A stretch of 64,000 nt of DNA, from the NCBI RefSeq assembly GCF_002259645.1, contig NZ_MWWV01000003.1, forward strand, positions 186,001 through 250,000. The letters are read 5' to 3'. This DNA comes from Bifidobacterium tissieri. Its GTDB lineage: Bacteria > Actinomycetota > Actinomycetes > Actinomycetales > Bifidobacteriaceae. Position numbers and translations under genes: made by a program. Below, in pieces: positions 35,504 through 45,300 of this stretch. Under the pieces are notes generated by a model. It saw only the letters and a list, made by a program, of their open reading frames with translations, was not told where the DNA came from and did no database searches. Each line of letters begins with the position of its first letter. The stretch's first letter is position 1.

Positions 35504-36949
35504 ATGAGTGCTGCAAGCAATTCCAACGCCGTCAAGCCTTTTGGCTTGAAGGATAAGGTCGGCTACATGTTCGGTGACTGGGGAAATGACTTCATGTTCA
35601 TTTTCGCCAGCTCGTTCCTTATGGTGTTCTACACCAAGGTGATGGGCATCCCGGGCGCTGCGGTCGGCACCCTGTTCCTGATCGCTCGAATCATCGACGC
35701 ATTCGCCGACGTCACCGTGGGCGTGGTGGTCGACAAGGCCAAGAACCATCCGAACGGCAAGTACCGCGTCATCATGATGCGCATGGCCGCTCCGGTCACC
35801 ATCTTCTCGTTCCTCATGTACCAGACCTTTGCCGTCAACTCCTCGATGGGCATCAAGATCCTGTACATGTACGTCACCTACATCATCTGGGGTATTCTCT
35901 ACTCCTGCGTGAACATCCCCTATGGCTCCATGGCGTCCGTCATCTCGCCCGAGCCTGAGCACCGCACCAGCCTGTCCACCTTCCGTTCCGTGGGCGCCAC
36001 CTGCGCCGGCCTGATCATCGGCGTGGGCGCCCCGCTCATCATCTACACCAAGGACGAAGCCGGCAACCAGATCATCCGCGGCGGTGAAGGCACCAACATC
36101 TTCATGTGGGTCTCCCTGATCTTCGCCATCGGCTCCTTCCTCTGCTACTTCATCTGCTACAAGATGTCTACCGAGCGTGTGAAGTCCGAGGACCACTCCG
36201 GCACCACCGCCGGCAGCGAGCGCAAGTCCGTCGCCCACATGATCGCCAGCGCCTTCTCGTCCCGTGCCATGGTCGGCATCATCGGCGCCGCCATCGCCCT
36301 GCTGATGGCCATGCTGTTCATGCAGCAGATGGCGAACTACCTCTTCACCGACTACTTCAAGAGCTCCGCCCTGCTGTCCACCGTCAACCTGGTCTGCAGC
36401 CTGCTCACCTTCGCCATCGCGCCGTTCGCACAGCCGCTGGCCAAGAAGCTCGGCCACAAGACCATGGGCGTCACCGGCGCCATCATCGGCACCGCCTGCA
36501 TGGCCATCCTGTACGTCATCCACACCACCAACGCCGTGCTGTTCTCGGCCCTGTACATCCTGTCCTTCGTGGGCATCGGCCTGTTCAACATCGTGATCTG
36601 GGCCATGATCACCGAGGTCATCGACGACATCGAAGTGCACAAGGGCATTCGTGAGGACGCCACCTGCTACTCCGTGTACTCCTTCGCCCGCAAGCTCGGC
36701 CAGGCGTTCGCCGGCTGGTTCGCTGGTGCCGCCCTCGGCTGGATCGGCTACAAGGAAGGCGCCGCCGTGGTGCAGTCCCAGGAGACGCTTGACGGCCTGT
36801 ACATGTACGTCACCCTGCTCCCGGCCATCTTCTTCGGCGCAATGCTGCTCATCCTGGTCTTCGTCTACCCGCTGGGTAAGAAGCGCGTGGATGCCAACAC
36901 CGCGGCCCTCAAGGCCAAGCGTGAGGCCAAGGAAGCCGCCGAGGCCTGA
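35504..36949 (+). CDS. GPH-family glucuronide symporter (UidB-like, copy 2)
   Basis: A 481-residue GPH porter, nearly collinear with the one at 22875: GYMFGDWGNDFMFIFASSF at the start, the same PGAAVGTLFLIARIIDAFAD run, and a charged end with LKAKREAKEAAEA. GGGAGGG nine bases before the ATG at 35504 fixes the start; longer in-frame starts have none. It is followed by uidA, the classic pairing of glucuronide transporter and beta-glucuronidase. It likely imports beta-D-glucuronides by cation symport. Confidence 0.9.
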   Translation: MSAASNSNAVKPFGLKDKVGYMFGDWGNDFMFIFASSFLMVFYTKVMGIPGAAVGTLFLIARIIDAFADVTVGVVVDKAKNHPNGKYRVIMMRMAAPVTIFSFLMYQTFAVNSSMGIKILYMYVTYIIWGILYSCVNIPYGSMASVISPEPEHRTSLSTFRSVGATCAGLIIGVGAPLIIYTKDEAGNQIIRGGEGTNIFMWVSLIFAIGSFLCYFICYKMSTERVKSEDHSGTTAGSERKSVAHMIASAFSSRAMVGIIGAAIALLMAMLFMQQMANYLFTDYFKSSALLSTVNLVCSLLTFAIAPFAQPLAKKLGHKTMGVTGAIIGTACMAILYVIHTTNAVLFSALYILSFVGIGLFNIVIWAMITEVIDDIEVHKGIREDATCYSVYSFARKLGQAFAGWFAGAALGWIGYKEGAAVVQSQETLDGLYMYVTLLPAIFFGAMLLILVFVYPLGKKRVDANTAALKAKREAKEAAEA

Positions 36950-36955
36950 TCCTTC

Positions 36956-36993
36956 AAGGGCTCCCCGTCCAACTTCCAAGGAGGGGAGCCCTT
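36956..36993 (+). promoter_or_regulatory. hairpin in GPH-uidA gap
   Basis: AAGGGCTCCCC and GGGGAGCCCTT are perfect 11-bp arms beginning 6 bases after the porter stop, with a 16-base loop and no T-run. Confidence 0.7.
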
Positions 36994-37085
36994 CCAATGA
37001 CTACGATTCCATCCCATCGTCGCAACCATCTACTCACCCACTCATCTACTCACCTATAACAACCCGCAACCGAAAGAAGACACCG

Positions 37086-38912
37086 ATGTCATTCGCATCC
37101 CTGTACCCTCGCATCACCGCCACCCGCCGCATGCAGAGCATGAACGGCTCCTGGGATTTCCAGTTCGATCCGGAATCCAAGGGTGTGGCCGAAGGCTGGA
37201 CCAACGGTCTGCCGAACCCCACCGATATGCCGGTCCCCGCCAGCTTCGCCGACGTGTTCACCGACAAGTACTCCCGTGAATACACGGGCGATTTCTGGTA
37301 CGTCACCACGCTGTTCGTGCCGGGCGAATGGAAGGACGGCAGCGTCGACATCCGTTTCGATGCCGCCACCCACGCCGCCACCGTGTACGTCAACGGCACC
37401 GAGGTCGCACACCATGAAGGCGGATTCCTGCCGTTCGTCGCGCACATCAACGACGCGGTCAAGTGGAACGATTACAACATCGTGGCCGTCAAGCTCAACA
37501 ACGAACTGAGCTGGCAGACCCTGCCCGTGGGCGAGACCACCACCCTGCCGGACGGCACCAAGGTGAGCGCCCCCTACTTCGACTTCTACAACTACTCCGG
37601 TCTGCAGCGCAATGTGAACTTGCTGTACACGCCGAACGAGCGCATCGAGGATCTGGACGTCGTCCATCACATCGACGGTTCCGACGCCCATGTGGACTAC
37701 ACGGTCGCCACGTCCGGCGATCACGATGTCGAGATCGTCGTGTTCGACGAGGACGGCGTCGAGGTGGCCCGCGCCGACGGCAAGGCCGGCACGCTTGACA
37801 TCACGGACGTCCACCTGTGGAATCTGCGCGCAGCCTACCTGTACAAGTTCGTCGTGCGCATCAAGGATGGCGACCGGATCATCGACGAGTACTTCGACGA
37901 GATCGGCATCCGCACGGTCGAGGTGAAGGACTGCAAGATCCTGATCAACGGTCGTGAGGTGTATCTCAAGGGCTTTGGCCGCCACGAGGATTCCAACGTG
38001 CACGGCCGCGGCTTCGACCCGGTGATGAACAAGCGCGATTACGAGGACATGAAGTGGATCGGCGCGAACTCGTTCCGCACCTCGCACTATCCGTACGCCG
38101 AGGAGCAGCTGTACGAGGCCGATCGTGACGGCTTCTTCGTGATCGACGAGGCCCCGACCGTGGGCATGTTCAAGTCCACGATGAACTTCCTGGGCGCGTC
38201 CGGCGCGGTCGGCAACGACAAGCCGAAGACCTTCTTCGAGGAGGAGTCCGTGCAGACCGAGACGCTGGCCGTGCATCGCCGCACGCTCGAGGAGATGGTG
38301 GCCCGCGACAAGCGCCACGCCTCCGTATGCGCATGGAGTCTGCTCAACGAGCCCGACACCACGAACGAGGCCGCCGTGCCGTACTTCGAGAACATCTTCG
38401 ATCTGGTGGCCGAGATCGACACGCAGAAGCGTCCGAAGACCTATGCGTCGATCATGATGTCGCCGGCGGGCGTGGACAAGACCCATCACGTTGCCGACTT
38501 CCTGATGCTCAACCGCTACCACGGCTGGTACGTCAACGGCGGCTACGCAATCGCCAAGGGCACGATCGACATGAAGGCCGAACTGGAGAAGTGGCACGAG
38601 CTGGAGCCGACCAAGCCGGTCATGTTCTCCGAGTACGGTGCCGACACCATGGCCGGCATCCACAAGCTGCCGAGCGTGATGTGGAGCGAGGAGTATCAGG
38701 TCGAGGTCATGAAGATGTGGGCCGAGATCTTCGATTCCTATGACTGGATCGTCGGCGAGCAGCCGTGGAACCTCAACGACTTCCAGACCACCGAGGGCAT
38801 CATGCGCGTGGACGGCAACAAGAAGGGCCTGTTCACCCGCGATCGTCAGCCGAAGATGGCCGCGTTCTTCCTCAAGGATCGTTGGACCGCCATCCCCGAC
38901 TACAAGGACTGA
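37086..38912 (+). CDS. uidA: beta-glucuronidase (GH2)
   Basis: A 608-residue beta-D-glucuronidase. The GH2 layout is complete: jelly-roll domain to about residue 180, immunoglobulin-like domain, then the TIM barrel. The acid/base Glu is in WSLLNEPDT and the nucleophile Glu in MFSEYGADT. The uronate-recognising NxK motif is present as NKKG, just before LFTRDRQPKMAAFFLKDRW. It is cytosolic and would cleave imported beta-glucuronides to glucuronate and aglycone or sugar. It is paired with the GPH porter in front of it. It has no long bacterial-loop insertion of the E. coli type that is obvious by eye. Confidence 0.95.
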   Translation: MSFASLYPRITATRRMQSMNGSWDFQFDPESKGVAEGWTNGLPNPTDMPVPASFADVFTDKYSREYTGDFWYVTTLFVPGEWKDGSVDIRFDAATHAATVYVNGTEVAHHEGGFLPFVAHINDAVKWNDYNIVAVKLNNELSWQTLPVGETTTLPDGTKVSAPYFDFYNYSGLQRNVNLLYTPNERIEDLDVVHHIDGSDAHVDYTVATSGDHDVEIVVFDEDGVEVARADGKAGTLDITDVHLWNLRAAYLYKFVVRIKDGDRIIDEYFDEIGIRTVEVKDCKILINGREVYLKGFGRHEDSNVHGRGFDPVMNKRDYEDMKWIGANSFRTSHYPYAEEQLYEADRDGFFVIDEAPTVGMFKSTMNFLGASGAVGNDKPKTFFEEESVQTETLAVHRRTLEEMVARDKRHASVCAWSLLNEPDTTNEAAVPYFENIFDLVAEIDTQKRPKTYASIMMSPAGVDKTHHVADFLMLNRYHGWYVNGGYAIAKGTIDMKAELEKWHELEPTKPVMFSEYGADTMAGIHKLPSVMWSEEYQVEVMKMWAEIFDSYDWIVGEQPWNLNDFQTTEGIMRVDGNKKGLFTRDRQPKMAAFFLKDRWTAIPDYKD

Positions 38913-38950
38913 CCGAGCTGACGCTGACCGATCTGACACTGACCGCGTGA

Positions 38951-38992
38951 TGGCGCTTTCCATGGCAAAAATGGAAAATAGTGGAAAGCGCC
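38951..38992 (+). promoter_or_regulatory. large hairpin after uidA
   Basis: GGCGCTTTCCA and TGGAAAGCGCC are perfect 11-bp arms with a 19-base loop; the 3' part is also the GGAAA direct repeat TGGAAAATAGTGGAAAG (38972-38988). There is no T-run. It may end the uidA transcript or be a protein site. Confidence 0.55.
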
Positions 38993-39226
38993 TACCGCGT
39001 GGCGTGTCGCTTTTCTACCATGTTCACTAGTTCGGTCGGGACGACGTTCGGCCTTCCTCGAGCGTTGTCGTTCAACCGTTCTTCCCCAGTTTTGTCCGCA
39101 ATGCCAGGGCGGGCAACACCAAACAGACGGCGATGCCGTGGACCAGCGTGGAGGCCGGGTCCCGACATCGCCGTTTTGCATGTCACGGCCCGTGCGATGC
39201 TGCAACACTCCGGGCGTGTCGCAAAG

Positions 39227-39411
39227 TTGCGCATGTCGGCATACATGGTGTATAGTCCAAGTTTTGTAAACCACAGACCGTTGGTTGGAGCCGCAAGGTT
39301 CCCGAAGATTGCCAGCGCAGGTTGAGAAAACACCATCTTGGATTCAAGATGCCGCAGCGCATATTCGCGCCGCAATGCTTGTTCGCTCCGCCTGTGCGCG
39401 GGGCTTTTTTT
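39227..39411 (+). promoter_or_regulatory. rplJ promoter and L10 leader with attenuator
   Basis: TTGCGC (39227-39232) and TATAGT (39251-39256), 18 bp apart, form the promoter. The roughly 200-nt leader carries the L10 leader region, then at 39385-39411 a terminator hairpin GCTCCGC-CTGTGC-GCGGGGC with seven T residues, 54 bases before rplJ. Premature termination controlled by leader folding is the likely mode. The rest of the 553-bp gap from uidA shows only the hairpin at 38951. Confidence 0.7.
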
Positions 39412-39465
39412 ATTGCCTCCGATGGCTTTCCGGAACGACTCACGGCCGAATTAGGAAGGAACGCC

Positions 39466-39987
39466 ATGTTAAGGCCCGAAAAGGCTGAGGTCATCGCACA
39501 GCTTACGGAGCAGTTCCGTAACGCCGACGCTGTGTACCTCACTGAGTACCGCGGGCTGAGCGTGCCGCAGATCTCCGATCTGCGCGAAAAGCTGGGCCGC
39601 GATACTTCCTACACTGTGGCGAAGAACACGCTTGCTCGTATCGCTGCGAAGGAAGCCGGCATCGAGGGTCTTGAGGATCTGCTCAAGGGCCCGACCGCTG
39701 TGACTTTCGTCTCCGGTGACTACGTCGAGGCCGCCAAGGTCCTGCGTGATTTCGCCAAGGACAACAAGCAGCTCGTCGTCAAGGGCGGTTTCGCCGATGG
39801 CAGCGTGTACGACGCCGAAGGTGTCGAGAAGCTCGCCGACCTCGAATCCCGTCCGGTCCTCCTGTCCAAGATCGCGTACTCCCTCAAGGCTGTACAGACC
39901 AAGACCGCTCAGCTGTTCGTCGCTCTGCCCACCAAGGCAGTGCGTACCGTGGACGCTCTGCGCGAAAAGCAGGAGAAGGCCGCCTGA
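39466..39987 (+). CDS. rplJ: 50S ribosomal protein L10
   Basis: A 173-residue L10, the base of the ribosomal stalk that carries L7/L12 dimers. The N-terminal domain (VYLTEYRGLSVPQISDLREK and YTVAKNTLARIA) is the rRNA-binding part; the C-terminal helix ends VRTVDALREKQEKAA. AGGAAGGAACGCC before ATG at 39466 sets the start; longer in-frame starts run through the attenuator. It probably regulates its own mRNA through the leader. rplL follows after 117 bp. Confidence 0.97.
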   Translation: MLRPEKAEVIAQLTEQFRNADAVYLTEYRGLSVPQISDLREKLGRDTSYTVAKNTLARIAAKEAGIEGLEDLLKGPTAVTFVSGDYVEAAKVLRDFAKDNKQLVVKGGFADGSVYDAEGVEKLADLESRPVLLSKIAYSLKAVQTKTAQLFVALPTKAVRTVDALREKQEKAA

Positions 39988-40104
39988 TTCGCATCCGCTC
40001 AGGATTGCGACTCGCCGCTTAATAAACAATAAAAATTTTTTTTGGTTGGTCGGTGATTTCAAGACCTTAACAAACCGACTGCCGCTGAATGAAAGGAAGC
40101 CATA

Positions 40105-40485
40105 ATGGCTAAGCTCAGCAACGAAGAGCTCCTGGAAGCTTTCGGTGAAATGACCCTCGTCGAGCTCTCCGAGTTCGTGAAGGCCTTCGAAGAGAAGTTC
40201 GACGTCGAGGCTGCCGCTCCGGCCGCCGTCGCCGTTGCCGCCGCTCCGGGCGCTGCCCCGGCCGAGGAGGAGAAGGATGAGTTCGACGTCATCCTGTCCG
40301 CCGTTGGCGACAAGAAGATCCAGGTTATCAAGGCCGTGCGTGCTCTGACCTCCCTGGGTCTGGCCGAGGCCAAGGCTCTCGTGGACGGCGCTCCGAAGGC
40401 CGTTCTCGAGGGTGCCAAGAAGGAAGACGCCGAGAAGGCCAAGGCTCAGCTGGAAGAGGCTGGCGCCACCGTCGAGCTCAAGTAA
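40105..40485 (+). CDS. rplL: 50S ribosomal protein L7/L12
   Basis: A 126-residue stalk protein that recruits translation factors. It has an N-terminal dimerisation helix ([20 protein letters not shown]), an Ala/Pro hinge (residues about 36-53) and the C-terminal factor-binding domain with [29 protein letters not shown] precedes the ATG. Confidence 0.98.
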   Translation: MAKLSNEELLEAFGEMTLVELSEFVKAFEEKFDVEAAAPAAVAVAAAPGAAPAEEEKDEFDVILSAVGDKKIQVIKAVRALTSLGLAEAKALVDGAPKAVLEGAKKEDAEKAKAQLEEAGATVELK

Positions 40486-40525
40486 TGTTGGCGGCATAAG
40501 CCGCGCATATTACCTATGCTTGTTG

Positions 40526-40561
40526 AAACCCCGTTCCGTGTTCATGCACGGGACGGGGTTT
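40526..40561 (+). terminator. terminator of rplJL
   Basis: AAACCCCGTTCCGTG and CACGGGACGGGGTTT form a 15-bp stem with one G-U pair. Confidence 0.9.
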
Positions 40562-40780
40562 CTTGCATTGACGGTGTTGACCGTAGTGGTGTTGGCCGTA
40601 TTGAACGAATGTGTCGTCCGTGTCCGGCATGTCGTTGTGGGTTTTCTCATGATGATCGCGTAGTGTACGGATGCGCAATGTGCAGATGTGCGACGTGTCG
40701 GTCGCTTCGCCGCAAATAATTCGTCGAATCATGCCACAATAGTGAATGAGTGTCGTTTTGGGTTAGAGGAGGCATGCGCT

Positions 40781-42289
40781 GTGAGTGATCAGCAATGGCT
40801 AATCAGGGTCAATGGCGTCGACGAACTGCGTGTCGACGCGGGGCAGACCGTGATAATCGGCCGCAAGCCCCTACGCCCCATGGTGGCGGAACAGGGGACG
40901 ATCCGTCTGGATATCGAAGACACGACCAAATCGATGTCGAAACGTCACGCCCGGTTCATCGTGGCGGCCAACACCAGCGCCAAGCTTGAAGACACCGGAT
41001 CCACGAACGGCACGTATGTGGTGCGCGACGATGGCGAACTCATGCGTATCCCCGCCGGCCAGTCGTTCCTGCTGCCGCGTTCTCCCATGCGATTCCAGTT
41101 CGGCGATGTTCCGGTCGATTTTATGAAGGTGCAGGCCGAGACGCCGAACAGGAACGTGACCGATCTGTTTTCGTTCGCCGCGCCCGGCGGTCAGCAGGAC
41201 GTCGACGCCTCTGCGATGAGCGTGGATGACATTCTTGATCTTCGTGCCGGCGAGCCCACAGGACTGTTGAATACGAACAGTGTGCGCAGCCGCATCGACG
41301 CATTGCACGATCGCGCCGTGGCCGATCAGCTTCGTCAGGGACGTGGCACCGGCGGATTCGTCGGTGGCTGGCTGGACCCCAACGGGCAGCAGGCGACCGA
41401 ACAGCCGGCATCGATCCAGCCGGTGTTCACCGCGAATCGTGCGGCGGCCCAGCAGCAGCCAGTGGCACAACCGGCGCAGCAGCCGGAGGGGCAGGCCGTG
41501 GTACGCGATACGCAGCCGCTGCAGCAGAACCTGTCCGCTGCATCGAACGTCTCCGATATGCAGGCCGCGCGGAACATCGCCGATGACACCGCCCGTGACG
41601 CATCAGACGAGCCGTCGCAGCCCGCCGCCGTTGCCGTGAATCCGAACGTCGGCATCGTGACGAATGCTGCGAACACAGCGAATGCGGTGAACGAGCCTAT
41701 CGCCACGGCATCGCCCGCGGCCCGGACATCGCAGGCATCCGACGCATCGCGCGACTCCGCGGATGCGGTCGACCTTCCCGTCATGCAGAACATGCGGAAT
41801 CAGTCGCGTCCATCCGAGTCGCGCGACCTGTTCCAGGATGCCGCCGCAGCCCGTCGCAGCACCGCGGAAAAGGTGAGCGCACTGCCCGTCATCGATGCGA
41901 ACGGTGGCGTGATCGGCAATGATCTGCGTCCGAACGCGGCATTGGAGCAGGCGGCCGCGGCCGATCGCGGTCCCGCGCCGCGCGCCGAATTCACGCCGGT
42001 GTACGAGGCGGGATCCGTGTTCGAGCGACTGTCCCGAGGCGAACTGAACCAGCCCGAACCGAGCATCGAGGTCAATGGATTCACTTCGGACCAGGCCAAG
42101 ACGTCACGCAACTATGACGAGCAGTTCGACATGGCGAAGATTCCGGAACTGCTGCCGTTCCTCGCAATGAACCCCGCGCTGTACTCCGATCTGTACGCGT
42201 GGCTGGAACTGCAGGGCAATGACGACATCGATCAGGCGTTGAGCAACAACAGCGGCTATCAGGAATTCAAGGCCGCCAAAGAGGAGTAG
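40781..42289 (+). CDS. FHA-domain protein with long low-complexity linker
   Basis: A 502-residue protein. Residues about 1-105 are a forkhead-associated domain that should bind phosphothreonine: IIGRKPLRP, SMSKRHARF and DTGSTNGTYV are its conserved strands. Residues about 150-440 are Ala/Gln/Asp-rich and probably disordered. The last 50 residues (IPELLPFLAMNPALYSDLYA) form a small helical domain like a variant leucine-rich repeat. GTG at 40781 is preferred because GGAGG lies 9 bases upstream. It is 11 bp ahead of the large helicase-like gene, so they are co-transcribed and may work together under Ser/Thr kinase control (inference). Confidence 0.8.
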   Translation: MSDQQWLIRVNGVDELRVDAGQTVIIGRKPLRPMVAEQGTIRLDIEDTTKSMSKRHARFIVAANTSAKLEDTGSTNGTYVVRDDGELMRIPAGQSFLLPRSPMRFQFGDVPVDFMKVQAETPNRNVTDLFSFAAPGGQQDVDASAMSVDDILDLRAGEPTGLLNTNSVRSRIDALHDRAVADQLRQGRGTGGFVGGWLDPNGQQATEQPASIQPVFTANRAAAQQQPVAQPAQQPEGQAVVRDTQPLQQNLSAASNVSDMQAARNIADDTARDASDEPSQPAAVAVNPNVGIVTNAANTANAVNEPIATASPAARTSQASDASRDSADAVDLPVMQNMRNQSRPSESRDLFQDAAAARRSTAEKVSALPVIDANGGVIGNDLRPNAALEQAAAADRGPAPRAEFTPVYEAGSVFERLSRGELNQPEPSIEVNGFTSDQAKTSRNYDEQFDMAKIPELLPFLAMNPALYSDLYAWLELQGNDDIDQALSNNSGYQEFKAAKEE

Positions 42290-42300
42290 AGACGAACACC

Positions 42301-45300
42301 ATGAATGTAACCAACAAGCTCGAACCGACGGCCGCATTGGAACGGATTCGTTCGTGGTATCGCGAGTACCGCAACGAGCATGGTCCGTCCCCGGTGGAGG
42401 ATCTGTCCCAGCTGGAGGCTCGTCTCGACCTCACCCATGCGCATCCGTCCGGCATCGCGCAGCTGTTCGCCAGCGGCCATGTGCAGCTGAGCAGCCTGTT
42501 CCGTGACAGCGGCATGCTCCGCGCCGGCCAGCGCCGCCTGTCGCGCGTGCTGGAGGACCAGATCGCGGTGGAAAGCGCCAGCGGCAACGCGCAGCTGTCC
42601 CTTGCCGTGGGCGTGGCCAGCTGGAAGGGTTCGGCCATGCCGCTGTTGCTCTATCCGGTTCAGGTGGATCAGGAGGAGGGGGCCGAGTCCCTCGCCCACG
42701 CGCAGATCCGCTTCACGTCCACCGCCACGCTGAATCCGGCGTTCATCTCCGCCATGCATGATCAGGGCGTGATGCTTGACGAGGACGCCCTGCTCGATTC
42801 CTCGCAGTACGCCGACAATTCCCCCGAAACGTCCGCGCTGTTCTCCCGCATCACCTCGCTGGTGGGCGATACCGTGGAATCCTTCATCGTGGAGCGCGAG
42901 ATCATTCTCGGCTGCTTCATCCATTCGTCCACGCTGTTCATCGAGGAGGCGCAGACGCTGATCCGTCGTATGGAACGCGGCGTGACCGGCAACGATCTGC
43001 TCGACACGCTCGCCGGCAACGACAAGGCCGCCGCATTCCTGTCGGAGTACCCGGTCTCCTCGTACACGCCGTACGACATCGATCCGCATAACGAGCTCGA
43101 GATCGGCGACGTCGACAACGTCACGCGCTACGCCGCGCAGATCGTGTCGTCGGGCGCATCCGTATTCGTCGATCTGCCGGGCGGCCGCGGTTCCGAAAGC
43201 ATCGCCGCCGGCGTGACCAGCCGTGCCATCATGAACGGCAAGACGGTGCTGTACGTGCCGTGCGTGCCCAGCCAGAAGCGTCGTTTCGTCAAGCAGGTCA
43301 AGCGGCACGAGATGTCCGGCATGCTGCTCGACATCAACGACAACGCGTTCAACAACGCCATCGATCATCAGCTCATCGCCGCCGTGGGCTTCCAGCCCGG
43401 AACGGCCAGTTCGCACTTCGACCAAGTGGCCGACGAACTCGTGGGCGTGCGCACCCGTCTGGCGCGCTACCTCGGCGACCTGCACGGCAAGAACAAGGAA
43501 TGGGGCATCTCCGCCTACGAGACGATCCAGAACCTCGCCCGCATCTCCGCGCTGCCCACGCATCCGGCCACGCATGTGCGCCTGACCGAGGGGGCGGCCC
43601 GGCAGCTGGGCAACTCCATGGACGCGTGGAGCAAGAAGCTCGTGCGCGCCGGCGAACTCGGCGAATTCGAGATCGGCCCGGAGGACACCTCCTGGTTCAA
43701 GGCCGCCGTATACAGCGAGCAGGAGGCGGTGAACGCCTACCAGCGCGTGGTCCGTCTGCTGGAGAAGCTGCTGCCCGCCGTGCGCGAGCAGATCCGCATG
43801 GTGGTGGAGACCTGCGGCTTCCCGATCCCGAACACCATGCAGGAGTGGGGACGTCAGGTCGTGGTGCTCAAGAACCTGCGTCGCGTGCTCGACGTGTTCC
43901 AGCCCGCGGTGTTCGAACGCGACATCCCCGCCATGATCGAAGCGTCCAAGTCCAAGGCCGCCCGCAAGGCGGAAGGCACCACGATGGGCTTCTGGGAGCG
44001 TCGCCGCCACGTCAAGGAGGCGAAGAGCCTGCTGCGTGTGGGCGCTCAGGTGGAGGACCTGCACGAGGCGCTGCTGGTGGTGGCCAAGCAGGCCGAGCAG
44101 TGGCGTACGTTCGTGCCCCACGGCGGCTGGCCCGTGCTGCCGCCCAAGCTCGACGACATCATCGACACGCAGGATGCGATCATCTCCGATCTGACCGCGC
44201 TCAACAGCGTGCTCGCCACCACGCCCGACGGCGCCGAACTCGAATCCGTACAGTTCGCAGCATTGGAATCCCGTCTGCAGGCGTTGTTCGACGACCATCG
44301 TTCGCTCGACACCCTGCCCGAACGCAGCGCGCTTGAACGCGACTTCGTCGCCAACGGTCTGGGCGATCTCGTCGACGATCTGCGCAACCGTCGCGTATCC
44401 AAGGACGCCGCCCCCGGCGAACTGCAGCTCGCCTGGTGGACCACCATCTTCGAACTCATCGTGCACTCCTCGCCGATCATCTCCAACCAGGACGGTTCCG
44501 TACTCTCCTCCGCGTCCGAACGCTTCGCGCAGGTGGACGCCGAACATGTGGCGAGCGTGGGCCCGATGATCAATCAGGAGATGACCAAGCGCCTGAGCGA
44601 ACTGCTGTTCTCCCGCTCGCACGAGGCGAACCAGCTGCACACGCTGCTGGCCAATCCGGCCCGCGTGCCACTGAATCGCCTCCGTCGCGACTACCCGAAC
44701 ATCCTCACCGCCACCAAGCCGATCCTCGTGGCGTCGCCCGCCACGCTCGTGGCCAACACGTCGCTCGGTCATCTCGCCGACATTGCCATCGTGGACTCCG
44801 CGGCGCACATGGACCCGCTGGAACTGCTGTCGATTCTGGCCCGCGTCGATCAGGTGGTCGTCATCGCGCATCGCGAGACCATCACCTCGCCGGCCGTGGC
44901 CGCGCTGGTGCCGTGCCTGAAACAGCTGAAGGTGCTGTCGCGCACCGACCGCAGGGATCCGCGCATCAGCCAATTCCTCGAGGACAACGGCTACGGCAAG
45001 GTCCCGCTCACGCTGTCCATGCCCGACCCGCGCGGCGGCGTCGGATACACTCACGTCGAGGCCAGCGGCGTGCCGTCGCCCATCACCGGACTGGTGGAAA
45101 GCAGCAAGAACGAGATCGACAAGGTCGTGGAACTGGTCATCGGCCGTGCCACCGGATTCAGGATCGTCCCGGCGTCCTACTCGCTGACCATCGTCACCAT
45201 CTCCCAGGTGCACCGTCAGCGCATCGGCGCCGAACTCAAGTCCCGCAGCTCCAAGGATCCCGGCCTGCGCAAGTTCCTGCGTCACGTGCGCATCGTGAGC

